From positions 1 to 22,212 of the forward strand of contig JAMOBE010000060.1 of the NCBI GenBank assembly GCA_039908285.1: a DNA stretch of 22,212 nt, in the 5' to 3' direction. Positions 7,722 to 15,818 of this stretch are shown here, in pieces. A program made the translations under genes and the position numbers. The notes beneath the pieces were generated by a model. It saw nothing but the letters and a program-made list of their open reading frames with translations. It had not been told where the DNA came from and ran no database searches. The stretch comes from JAMOBE01 sp039908285 (GTDB taxonomy: Bacteria; Pseudomonadota; Alphaproteobacteria; Rhodospirillales; Rhodospirillaceae). Each line of letters begins with the position of its first letter. Position 1 is the stretch's first letter.

Positions 7722-10700
7722 ATGACGCTCGGGGAGACGATCGTCAGCAGAATTCTCATCGTGGACGACAAGACCGCCAACCTTTTCGCCCTGCGCCAGC
7801 TTCTGGCCGACATCCCGGCCGAGGTCATCGAGGCGCGATCGGGAACCGAGGCGCTTGCCCTGTGTCTGAAGCATGACTTCGCCCTGATCCTTCTTGACGT
7901 CAACATGCCGGGGATGGACGGCTACGAGGTGGCGGAAAGCCTGCACGGGTCCACCCAGACCCGGGCGGTGCCGATCATCTTCGTCAGCGCCGGACAGGGC
8001 GATGAACTGGACCGGATCAAGGGGTACGACGTCGGGGCCGTCGACTTCATCCTGAAGCCCATCAACGACCGGATTCTTCTTTCGAAGGTGCGGGTATTTC
8101 TTGAGCTATACAATCAGAGACATGCGCTGGCGTGGCAGGCCAGGCTGCTCGACGAAAAGAACCTGGGGCTCGAAGACGAACTCCAGGAGCGCCGACGGGC
8201 GGAGCAGCGGGTGGAGCGGACCAACCAGTCGCGCACCACCCGCCATCTGCTGCTGCAAACCGTCCTCGACCCCATGTCCCTGCCGCAGCAGATGGAAAAG
8301 GCCCTGGACATCATCCTGGACATTCCCTGGCTGTCCATCCAGTCCAGGGGCTCCATCTTCCTGACCGAAGGCGAGACCGGGATCCTGGTCATGACCGCCC
8401 AGCGCAACCTTTCGGGCCATCTGCTGACCGCCTGCGCCAGAATCGCCCCGGGATACTGCCTGTGCGGACGGGCGGCCCTGGCCCGCGAGATCATCTTCGC
8501 CGCCCACGTCGATGAGCGCCACGATATCCGCTTCGAGGGCATGCCCCCCCATGGCCACTATTGCGTGCCGGTTCTTCAGGGGGATACTCTCCTCGGCGTT
8601 CTCAACCTTTATGTGCAGGCGGGCTACGTCCCGACCGAGGGGGAGAACGACCTTCTCTTCGACATCGCCCACACCCTGGCCCGGATCATCGACCGCCGAC
8701 GGTTGGACGAGGCGCTCGCCTCGGCCAATAGACGGGCCGAGGAGGCCAGTCTCACCAAAAGCCGCTTCCTCGCCACCATGAGCCACGAGATCCGGACACC
8801 GATGAACGCCATCATTGGCCTGTCCGACCTGGCCCTGCATGCGACGACCTCGCCCAAGGTACGCGACTACCTGACCAAGATCGTCAGCTCGTCGCGTTTC
8901 CTGATGCGTCTCATCAATGACATTCTTGACTTCTCCAAGATCGAGGCGGGAAAGCTGCAACTGGAGATGTCTGACTTCTACCTGCGTGATGTCTTCGATC
9001 ACCTGTCCGACATGTTCGTCGCCAGGTTCGCGGAAAAGAACATCGAACTGATCATGTGCCTGTCGGAGGTCTGCCGTTACAAACTGCACGGAGATTCGCT
9101 TCGTCTTGAGCAGATCCTGCTGAACCTTATCGGCAACGCCATAAAATTCACCGACGAGGGCGAGGTCGAGGTCCAGATCAGGACGACCAGCGAAACGATC
9201 GATCATGTGACCCTGGAGTTCTCTATCCGCGACACCGGCATCGGCATGACCGCCGAGCAGGTGGACCATCTGTTCGAACCGTTCACCCAGGCGGACAGCT
9301 CCACCACCCGCCGTTTTGGCGGCACCGGTCTTGGATTGTCCATCTGCAAGCGGCTCGTGGAGATGATGGACGGCCGCATCTGGGTGGAGAGCGCGCCCGG
9401 ACGCGGCAGCGTATTTTATTTCACCACCTCTCTGCAGCGCCGGCTGGGGCCGGAGTCGGAGGACATGATTCCCCCCGACGACATGGATCGGCTGAGGGCC
9501 CTGGTCGTTGACGACAACATGGCGGCGCGCAATGCGTTGCTGAACTTCCTCGGGGTCTTCGGCTTCACGGCGACGGGAGTGGGCTCGGGGCGCGAGGCCC
9601 TGGCGGCGGTGCAGCGGGGCATCGAGGGTGACAAGCCGTATCAGTTGACGATCGTGGACTCCTTCGCCCCCAGCATGGATGGCCTCGACACCATCCGACA
9701 GATCAGGGACACGGTTCCCCTTGAACAGACCCCGAAGATTCTGCTCCTGACCCAGTATGACCGGACGGAGTCCATCCGATCGCGGGGTGAGTCCGTCGGC
9801 GTGGACGCCTTTCTCCCCAAGCCGATCAACTGCTCGCTCCTGTTCGACACCATCATGACCGTGTTCGGCAAGGACGTCGCCAGGACCTTTCGCCGCGGCC
9901 TGGACGCCATCGACTCGAAGGCGGTCGCCGCGCGGATCGCCGGGGCCCGGGTGCTGCTGGCGGAGGACAACGCCATCAATCGTCAGGTGGCCCAGGAGAT
10001 CCTTGAGAACCTCGGCGTGGTGGTGGACTGGGCGAGGAACGGCATGGAGGCCGTCCGCATGGTCGAGGCGTCCAGGTACGATCTTGTCCTCATGGACATC
10101 CAGATGCCGGAACTGGACGGCTACTCGGCGACGCGCAGGATCAGGGGCCAGGAGAGATTCGCCACCCTCCCCATCGTCGCCATGACCGCCAACGCCCTGT
10201 CCAGCGACCGCGAGGCGAGCCTGGCGGCGGGCATGAACGGCCACATTGCGAAACCCATTTCCCGGAAGGAACTCTTCGCCACCCTCCTGCAATGGATTGC
10301 TCCCAGGGAACAACTGATCGCACCCCTTGTCCCGATCCGAGAAAAGGTCTTGCCGCGGGAAACCAGCCCCATCCCCGAAACGGTGCCCGGCATCGATGTG
10401 GCCTCGGCCCTCGAGCGGATCGACGGCAATCGCAAGCTGTTCATGACCTTGCTGCGGGAGTTTCATCGTGACTACGCCGACGCCCCAGAGCAGATCATCA
10501 GATTTCTTCGCGGGAAACGGGAAAGCGATGCGACCGCGGCACTCCGCCTGGCTCATACGATCAAGGGACTGGCCGGCAATATCTCGGCCACCTCCCTGTT
10601 CGAGGCGGCGAAAACGCTGGAATGGGAGATCCGTAACGGCCACCGCGACGCCTGGCTTCCGTCCGCCGAGCGCTTCGCCGTCGCCCACGGCGAGTTGCTC

Positions 10701-11009
10701 GTCGGCATCGCGACGCTGGCGAAGCATCAGGCCACCACCCGAGAGGAAGGGGAGGCGACGCTCGTTCCCCCCCTGGACCGGGAGACGATCGGGCCGGCCC
10801 TTGTCGAACTGGCGGAGCTTGTCAGGACGTCCAACGGCCGAGCCCTGGACCGGTTCGAAGCCTTGAAGACGGCACTGGCCGGAACCGAAGAGGCGCGCAA
10901 CGACATCAGACGACTGGAGGAAAACCTGGGCTGTTTTGACTTCGCCACCGCGCGGACGACCATATCGGACCTGGCCCTGACCCTGGGCATTCCATGGGAG
11001 AGGGCGTGA
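7722..11009 (+). CDS. Soluble hybrid histidine kinase, REC-GAF-HisKA-HATPase-REC-REC-Hpt
   Basis: The 1095-residue product has REC1 about 9-128 (D59, K112), a coiled coil about 130-175, GAF about 180-328, HisKA with H355 in SHEIRTPMN, and HATPase with N472, DTGIG 504-508 and GGTGLGL 533-539. REC2 follows at about 590-715 (D646, K700), then REC3 about 742-860 (D792, K844) and an Hpt domain whose phospho-acceptor is H945 in an AHTIKGLAGN motif. This is a complete phosphorelay in one cytoplasmic protein. The start at 7722 has GGGAG seven bases upstream. REC2 has an unusual context around its Asp (VDSFAPSMDG). The N-terminal REC and GAF domains are very similar to those of the left-edge kinase, so the two are paralogues. 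The stop overlaps the next start as TGATG, which points to coupled translation with the diguanylate cyclase. The stimulus is unknown. Confidence 0.96.
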   Translation: MTLGETIVSRILIVDDKTANLFALRQLLADIPAEVIEARSGTEALALCLKHDFALILLDVNMPGMDGYEVAESLHGSTQTRAVPIIFVSAGQGDELDRIKGYDVGAVDFILKPINDRILLSKVRVFLELYNQRHALAWQARLLDEKNLGLEDELQERRRAEQRVERTNQSRTTRHLLLQTVLDPMSLPQQMEKALDIILDIPWLSIQSRGSIFLTEGETGILVMTAQRNLSGHLLTACARIAPGYCLCGRAALAREIIFAAHVDERHDIRFEGMPPHGHYCVPVLQGDTLLGVLNLYVQAGYVPTEGENDLLFDIAHTLARIIDRRRLDEALASANRRAEEASLTKSRFLATMSHEIRTPMNAIIGLSDLALHATTSPKVRDYLTKIVSSSRFLMRLINDILDFSKIEAGKLQLEMSDFYLRDVFDHLSDMFVARFAEKNIELIMCLSEVCRYKLHGDSLRLEQILLNLIGNAIKFTDEGEVEVQIRTTSETIDHVTLEFSIRDTGIGMTAEQVDHLFEPFTQADSSTTRRFGGTGLGLSICKRLVEMMDGRIWVESAPGRGSVFYFTTSLQRRLGPESEDMIPPDDMDRLRALVVDDNMAARNALLNFLGVFGFTATGVGSGREALAAVQRGIEGDKPYQLTIVDSFAPSMDGLDTIRQIRDTVPLEQTPKILLLTQYDRTESIRSRGESVGVDAFLPKPINCSLLFDTIMTVFGKDVARTFRRGLDAIDSKAVAARIAGARVLLAEDNAINRQVAQEILENLGVVVDWARNGMEAVRMVEASRYDLVLMDIQMPELDGYSATRRIRGQERFATLPIVAMTANALSSDREASLAAGMNGHIAKPISRKELFATLLQWIAPREQLIAPLVPIREKVLPRETSPIPETVPGIDVASALERIDGNRKLFMTLLREFHRDYADAPEQIIRFLRGKRESDATAALRLAHTIKGLAGNISATSLFEAAKTLEWEIRNGHRDAWLPSAERFAVAHGELLVGIATLAKHQATTREEGEATLVPPLDRETIGPALVELAELVRTSNGRALDRFEALKTALAGTEEARNDIRRLEENLGCFDFATARTTISDLALTLGIPWERA

Positions 11010-12352
11010 TGGCTCGCCCCACGGAAAGACCACGCATCCTGATCGTCGATGACGCACCCGCCAACGTCAGGACCCTGCTGGCGGTCCTCGGCGACGCGTA
11101 TGAGGTCTTCATCGCCACCAACGGCAAGGACGCCCTCGAGGTGGCGGCGACCAAGCCTCCCAATCTGGTCCTGCTGGATGTCGTCATGCCGGGAATGGAC
11201 GGGTTCGAGGTCTGTCGGACCCTGAGGCGGGAACCGGCGACGCGGGATATTCCGGTCCTGTTCATCAGCAGCCTCGAGTCTTCCGAGGATTCGGTCACGG
11301 GCTTCCAGGCCGGCGGGCTCGATTTCATCCGCAAGCCATTCCACAAGGACGAGGTCCTGGCGCGCGTACAGACGCACCTTCAGTTGGGACAGGCGAAAAG
11401 TCAGTTGCAGTCCCTCAACCGGGATCTCCGCACCTATATCGACATCGTCGACCGCTACGTGCTGACGACGACGACCGACCTGAAAGGGAACATCACCTAC
11501 GCAAGCCGCGCGTTCTGTGAGAAAACCGGCTACTCGATGGCGGAGCTTGCCGGGCAGAACCACAGGATGCTGAAACACCCGGACATGGCTCCGGAGGTTT
11601 ACGAGGACCTCTGGACGACCATTCTCGATGGACTCCCCTGGACCGGCGAGATGCGAAGCCGCTGCAAGGACGGTTCCGACTTCTGGGCCCTGAACCACAT
11701 CGATTCCGTCGTGAATACGCGGGGAGAGATTACCGGCTTCATATCCATCCGTCATGACATCACCGACAGGAAGCGGCTCGAAGCGCTGTCGGTGACCGAT
11801 GAACTTACGGGCCTGTTCAATCGGCGAAAGTTCAACATGATCTTTCCGGTGGAAATCAAGAGAGCCAGACGGGACGGCAAGGCGCTGGCCATGCTGATTC
11901 TTGACGTCGACCACTTCAAAAAGTATAACGACACCTATGGCCACCAGGCGGGTGACGAGGCTCTGCGGGCCATTGGCGGGGTCCTCCGCAGTACATACAA
12001 GCGGGCCGGCGACTTCATCTTTCGTCTCGGGGGGGAAGAGTTCGGCTCCATCTTCGTCGCCGAGGACCCGAAGTTCTTTTTTCAAATCGCCGAACAGATA
12101 CGAAGCCTGATCGAGGGACTTGGTATTCCCCACAGGGAGAATTCCGCGTCTCCCTGTGTGACCGCCTCCATCGGTGTGCATGTCTGCCAGGGACAAGGGA
12201 TCGGCAGCCAGGAAGAAATCTACAAATTGGCGGATCAGGCGCTCTATGTTGCCAAGGAAAAAGGAAGAAACAGGGTTGAGATTTCAATGGGTATAGACGG
12301 GCATCACGGCCGTGTATCCAGCGATATTCATGCAGGCGATGCGGAGGCTTGA
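11009..12352 (+). CDS. Response-regulator diguanylate cyclase, REC-PAS-GGDEF
   Basis: The product (447 residues from the ATG at 11009) would make cyclic di-GMP from two GTP under control of phosphorylation. REC spans about 8-125 (phospho-acceptor D57, K109), followed by a short helix, a PAS domain about 148-250 and a GGDEF domain about 259-425. The active-site motif is GGEEF (341-345), the expected catalytic variant. An RAGD motif (332-335) five residues before it fits the RxxD inhibitory site for product feedback. The start at 11009 overlaps the upstream stop as TGATG and is preceded by a purine-rich GAGAGGG. An in-frame ATG at 10994 is less likely. The hybrid kinase upstream, with its Hpt, is the obvious phosphodonor, but that pairing is inference. 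The last 20 or so residues form an unstructured-looking tail. Confidence 0.95.
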   Translation: MARPTERPRILIVDDAPANVRTLLAVLGDAYEVFIATNGKDALEVAATKPPNLVLLDVVMPGMDGFEVCRTLRREPATRDIPVLFISSLESSEDSVTGFQAGGLDFIRKPFHKDEVLARVQTHLQLGQAKSQLQSLNRDLRTYIDIVDRYVLTTTTDLKGNITYASRAFCEKTGYSMAELAGQNHRMLKHPDMAPEVYEDLWTTILDGLPWTGEMRSRCKDGSDFWALNHIDSVVNTRGEITGFISIRHDITDRKRLEALSVTDELTGLFNRRKFNMIFPVEIKRARRDGKALAMLILDVDHFKKYNDTYGHQAGDEALRAIGGVLRSTYKRAGDFIFRLGGEEFGSIFVAEDPKFFFQIAEQIRSLIEGLGIPHRENSASPCVTASIGVHVCQGQGIGSQEEIYKLADQALYVAKEKGRNRVEISMGIDGHHGRVSSDIHAGDAEA

Positions 12353-12355
12353 GAG

Positions 12356-13636
12356 ATGGAAATCATGGACGATCAGCCTCAGGACCAGCCAAGCCTCGAT
12401 GATCGTTCCAGAATCCTGGTTGTTGACGATACGCCGGCCAATCTGCATATTCTTCTGGATGCCCTCACGGACGACTATACGGTAATTGTCGCCCGCGATG
12501 GCTCCTCAGCCCTGAACCTGGCGGGGGCCACACCGGCGCCCGATCTTATCCTGCTCGATGTGGTCATGCCGGAAATGGACGGCTATGGCGTGTGCGAGCG
12601 CCTTAAAACCTCACCGGCAACCAGGACCATCCCCGTCATTTTCCTCACCGCCCTCGACGAGGAGGCCAGCGAGGCGCGCGGGCTGCAGCTCGGAGCGGTC
12701 GATTACCTTCGCAAGCCCATCTGCCTCACCACGCTACGGCTGCGGGTCAATCTGCACCTTGAACTGCTGCAGGCGCGCCGGCGCCTGGAGAAGCAAAATC
12801 AGCAACTCATAGAAGCCGCCCATCTCCGCGAGGATGTCGAGCGGAACCTGACCATCGTTGGCCGGCTGGCCGCCGGGGTCGCCCACGAGATCAACACCCC
12901 CATCCAGTACATCGGCACCAACGCACGGTTCATCAGCGATTCCTTCGCCTCCGTCCTGCGCATCGTCGATGCCTATGAAAGGCTGCGCGCCCGCTGCCAG
13001 GCCGCGGGCACGATCACCGACGAACTGAAGGAAATCGACGACCTCGTCGAGGAACACGACCTGCCGTACCTGCGCACCGAAATCCCCGAGGCCATCGCCC
13101 AGTCTCAGGTAGGGATCGAGCAGGTGTCACGGATCGTCCTGTCGATGAAAGAGTTCTCCCACCCGGGCGTCATCCAGAGGAACGCCTCCGACATCAATCG
13201 GGCCATCCGCAACACGGCAACCCTCTCCCGGAATCAATGGAAGGAATGCGCGGAAATGGTCCTCGACCTGGAGGAGGGAATTCCGCCGGTGACCTGCCGT
13301 GTCAGCGAGATCAATCAGGTCCTCCTCAACCTGATCGTCAATGCGGCCCAGGCGATCGACGCCAGTGGCCATGGCCGGGGGAAGATCGAGATCGCGACCC
13401 GGCGCAAGGGGGATTTCGTGGAGATTCGGGTGACAGACAGCGGATCCGGCGTGCCGGACGATATCCGCGACCGGATTTTCGAGCCATTCTTCACAACCAA
13501 GGACATCGGCAAGGGAACCGGCCAGGGGCTGGCGATCTGCCAGGACATCATAACCAAACGACACGGCGGGCAGATTTTCGTCGAGGGCGAGACCGGCCAT
13601 GGCGCAATCTTTGTCATCCGCCTGCCCATAGGCTGA
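12356..13636 (+). CDS. Sensor histidine kinase with N-terminal receiver (REC-HisKA-HATPase)
   Basis: This 426-residue cytoplasmic kinase begins with a receiver (about 18-133; D68, K120), then a coiled coil (about 135-165). A HisKA-type region follows with H177 in an AHEINTPIQY motif, then a helical insert, and an HATPase with N329, DSGSG 361-365 and a GKGTGQGL lid motif (386-393). The receiver sits in front of the kinase, so it probably receives a phosphoryl group that tunes kinase activity, rather than serving as a hybrid output. It starts 3 bp after the cyclase stop, with GGAGG eight bases upstream of the ATG at 12356; an in-frame ATG at 12365 is possible. It is the third gene of the apparent operon with the Hpt kinase and the cyclase. 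Its own phospho-target is not evident nearby. Confidence 0.94.
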   Translation: MEIMDDQPQDQPSLDDRSRILVVDDTPANLHILLDALTDDYTVIVARDGSSALNLAGATPAPDLILLDVVMPEMDGYGVCERLKTSPATRTIPVIFLTALDEEASEARGLQLGAVDYLRKPICLTTLRLRVNLHLELLQARRRLEKQNQQLIEAAHLREDVERNLTIVGRLAAGVAHEINTPIQYIGTNARFISDSFASVLRIVDAYERLRARCQAAGTITDELKEIDDLVEEHDLPYLRTEIPEAIAQSQVGIEQVSRIVLSMKEFSHPGVIQRNASDINRAIRNTATLSRNQWKECAEMVLDLEEGIPPVTCRVSEINQVLLNLIVNAAQAIDASGHGRGKIEIATRRKGDFVEIRVTDSGSGVPDDIRDRIFEPFFTTKDIGKGTGQGLAICQDIITKRHGGQIFVEGETGHGAIFVIRLPIG

Positions 13637-13729
13637 GGGACCGACTGTCTCATCACCAATGGCTCTGGCTCCTGCCGCCCGTATTATTAATCATGGCCCC
13701 GACCTGGGACGCACAGGAAAGAAACTGGG

Positions 13730-14422
13730 ATGGCCTATGAAGATCCAGGATGCGCCTACTGTCCGCAGTCAGTGCGGGCGTGTCGCAATGGCGAACAGGA
13801 TACGCGCGGCCCGGGGTTCTGCCCATCCAGGGTGAATGGGGGCGCGGTCGCCGCCAGCCTGGAACACTACAAGGATGAGTTCACCGAGCGGGTGATCCGG
13901 GAGTCGTCCGTCGCCGATGCCGAGGGCTACTTCACGAGTACTCGCCTCGAGGGTACCATCGCCTTCGCCAAGCGGATGAAGTTCACCAAACTGGGCATCG
14001 CCGCCTGCATCAGCTTTCTCGACCAGGCCTTCACCCTGTCCGGCATCCTGGAAAGCCATGGCTTCACCGTGGCCTCGGCCTGCTGCCGCAACGGCGGCGT
14101 GCCGAAGGAGACGGTCGGCATCACCGACGAGCAGAAGGTGCGACCCGGGCAGTTCGAGACCATGTGCAACCCGGTCGGCCAGGCCGAACTGCTGAACCAG
14201 GCGGGATGCGAACTCAACATCGTGCTCGGCCTGTGTGTCGGCCACGACAGCCTGTTCGGCCGTCATTCGCAGGGCCTGGTGACGACGCTGGTGGTCAAGG
14301 ACCGGATTCTCGCCCACAACCCGATCGGCGTCCTGACCTATGCCGAAACCCTCTACCGCCGGGTGTGGGGGCCGCTACGCCCGGAAAAGCCGGCCAGGAA
14401 GCCTCGCGAGGGGCGGGAGTGA
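13730..14422 (+). CDS. DUF1847 family protein, Cys-rich and probably metal-binding
   Basis: The 230-residue product opens with a Cys cluster (C8 and C11 as CAYC, then C18 and C31). More Cys follow at 93, 118-119, 146, 160 and 169, together with a CRNGG stretch and a GLCVGHD motif. This pattern fits the DUF1847 family, described as predicted metal-binding proteins; the biochemical role is not known to me. There is no signal peptide or membrane segment. The start at 13730 has AGGA about eleven bases upstream, a longish spacing. It lies 93 bp after the receiver-kinase gene on the same strand, so it may be the operon's last gene or have its own promoter. It ends 5 bp from the convergent glycosyltransferase. 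A redox or anaerobic role is only a guess from the Cys content. Confidence 0.85.
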   Translation: MAYEDPGCAYCPQSVRACRNGEQDTRGPGFCPSRVNGGAVAASLEHYKDEFTERVIRESSVADAEGYFTSTRLEGTIAFAKRMKFTKLGIAACISFLDQAFTLSGILESHGFTVASACCRNGGVPKETVGITDEQKVRPGQFETMCNPVGQAELLNQAGCELNIVLGLCVGHDSLFGRHSQGLVTTLVVKDRILAHNPIGVLTYAETLYRRVWGPLRPEKPARKPREGRE

Positions 14423-14427
14423 GTGGG

Positions 14428-15546
14428 TCACATGCTGAACAGGCGGTCATAGGCGCTGACCATGCGGGCCTGGCCAAAGTCGCGGCTGGCGCGCATGCGG
14501 TTGGCGTGGCCGATGCTGATGCGTCGTCCGGGATAGCGGATGAGCTTGATGATGGCCTCGCCGAGTTGCCGCTCGTCCCGGGGGACGATGAGGGGGCGGT
14601 TCTCGGCGGAGACCATGGCGCGGACATCGCCCACGTCCACCGCGGCCACCGGCAGTCCGGCGGCCATGGCCTCCAGCACCGACAGGGGCATCTGCTCGGT
14701 GTCCGAGGACAGGGCGAACACGTCGAAGGCGCCATAGAGGCGCTCCGGGTCGGGGATGCGTCCCGTGAACACCACCCGACGGGCGATGCCGTAGCGCGCC
14801 GCCTCGGCCTCCAGCGCGGCCCGCTCCGGCCCGTCGCCGACGATCACCAGGCGCGCCGGCTGTGCGGCATTGACACGGACAAACGCCCGCAGGAGTCGCC
14901 CCAGGTTCTTTTCCCGCCGCAGCGCCGCGACGGTTCCCACCACCGGCTCGCCGGGAGCCAGGCCAAGGGAGGCGACGAATGCCGGATCGGGCGCCACGGC
15001 GAAGCGCTCCAGGTCGATGCCGTTCGGAATATAGGCCAGCCGGCGGCGATCGATGCGCCAGACCGTCGCCGCGATCTCGTGCAGGGTCTGGGACGGCAGC
15101 ACGACCTTTGAACAGCGCGACAGCACCAGTCGGCGAAACAGCACCCGCCGACGGAACTGACGCACCGCCTCGTCGGGGCCGAAGCCGTCCTCGATGTGCA
15201 GGTGGGGGCAGACGGTGACGATGTTGGCCAGCGCCCACTCGATGGCGCCCCAGTTGTAGGTGACCAGGACCGCCGGCCGCACCGCCTTCAGGGCGCGGCG
15301 AAACGCCCAGGCGTGGGTCAGGACGCTTCCCGAGCCGACTCCAACCTCGGCGATTTCCACGTCGATGTCATCGTCCAGCAACTCGCCGCAGTCATAGACC
15401 CCGTCCATGGCCAGCACGCGGTGGCGGTATCGCCGCCCCAGCCGGTTGACGATGGCGGCGAAGCGCACTTGGGCGCCCCCCATCCCGAACGAGGAAAATA
15501 CGTGCAGAAGCAGCCGCCGCGAGCGGGCGTCCGTAGGGTCGGCCAT
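14428..15546 (-). CDS. Glycosyltransferase family 4 (GT-B fold)
   Basis: The 372-residue product is a retaining GT-B glycosyltransferase of the group 1/family 4 type, which transfers a sugar from a nucleotide donor during surface glycan assembly in the cytoplasm. The N-terminal acceptor half starts with a glycine-rich FSSFGMGGAQ loop. The C-terminal donor half shows PNGID, VIVGDGPER, FTGRIPD and the E-x7-E-type stretch SDTEQMPLSVLEAMAAGLPV. The frame is open up to 15612, but the ATG at 15546 has GGAGGA nine bases upstream and gives a normal family N-terminus, so I chose it. It is divergent from the ligase-like gene, and the pairing suggests a common exopolysaccharide pathway. It resembles transferases associated with exosortase/EpsH systems, but I cannot assign the sugar. 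Confidence 0.93.
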   Translation of the reverse strand: MADPTDARSRRLLLHVFSSFGMGGAQVRFAAIVNRLGRRYRHRVLAMDGVYDCGELLDDDIDVEIAEVGVGSGSVLTHAWAFRRALKAVRPAVLVTYNWGAIEWALANIVTVCPHLHIEDGFGPDEAVRQFRRRVLFRRLVLSRCSKVVLPSQTLHEIAATVWRIDRRRLAYIPNGIDLERFAVAPDPAFVASLGLAPGEPVVGTVAALRREKNLGRLLRAFVRVNAAQPARLVIVGDGPERAALEAEAARYGIARRVVFTGRIPDPERLYGAFDVFALSSDTEQMPLSVLEAMAAGLPVAAVDVGDVRAMVSAENRPLIVPRDERQLGEAIIKLIRYPGRRISIGHANRMRASRDFGQARMVSAYDRLFSM

Positions 15547-15635
15547 GGTGCCGGGTCCTCCCGACCACCGATATCGGGAGCCCCCGCGCGCCGTCAAGCA
15601 TGCCCCCCCCATCCGGAAGCCCTAGCGGCGAACGA

Positions 15636-15664
15636 GTGACTCCTTTGCTCAATGGTTGTATAAT
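15636..15664 (+). promoter_or_regulatory. Candidate sigma70-type promoter for the ligase operon
   Basis: GTGACT at 15636-15641 (4 of 6 to TTGACA), a 17-bp spacer and a perfect TATAAT at 15659-15664 lie in the divergent gap between the glycosyltransferase and the ligase-like gene. Transcription would start near 15671. This is the best promoter-like match I saw in the window, and the surrounding DNA is locally AT-richer than its neighbours. Confidence 0.6.
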
Positions 15665-15703
15665 GTGTGGCGAGATGAAATCACACGTGTGCGCGGTCGG
15701 GTC

Positions 15704-15799
15704 ATGAGCACGTTGGCGCTGCTGTTCTTCGTCGGGCTGGTCGGTTTCGTCATCTTCCGGGCGGTGATCCTGGACCGCCAAGCCGGCGGAGACGGCTGA
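15704..15799 (+). CDS. Small single-pass membrane ORF (31 aa), unknown function
   Basis: An ATG at 15704 opens a 31-codon frame ending TGA at 15797-15799. Residues 3-22 are strongly hydrophobic (LALLFFVGLVGFVIF core), followed by basic residues and an acidic, Gly-rich tail, which looks like one transmembrane helix. It lies between the candidate promoter and the ligase-like gene, 19 bp before the latter's start, so it would be on the same transcript. Its start overlaps the stop of a ten-residue upstream frame (15675-15707) as ATGA. The Shine-Dalgarno is weak. I do not recognise a family. It may be a real small membrane partner of the ligase, or chance. Confidence 0.4.
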   Translation: MSTLALLFFVGLVGFVIFRAVILDRQAGGDG

Positions 15800-15818
15800 G
15801 ACTCCTATGTGAGGTGGA

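Noticed and set aside
8106..11057. 983-codon open frame antisense to the Hpt kinase
   Set aside because: High-GC shadow frame; composition is Gly/Arg/His-rich with no domain, and the opposite strand encodes a clear multidomain kinase.
13659..13687. Possible promoter for the DUF1847 gene (TATTAT at 13682-13687)
   Set aside because: The -35 candidate matches only 3 of 6 and a TGGC-containing stretch nearby has wrong spacing for sigma54; not good enough to list.
15547..15612. 22-codon N-terminal extension of the glycosyltransferase
   Set aside because: Arg/Gly-rich and not family-like, while the ATG at 15546 has a good Shine-Dalgarno and a normal N-terminus.
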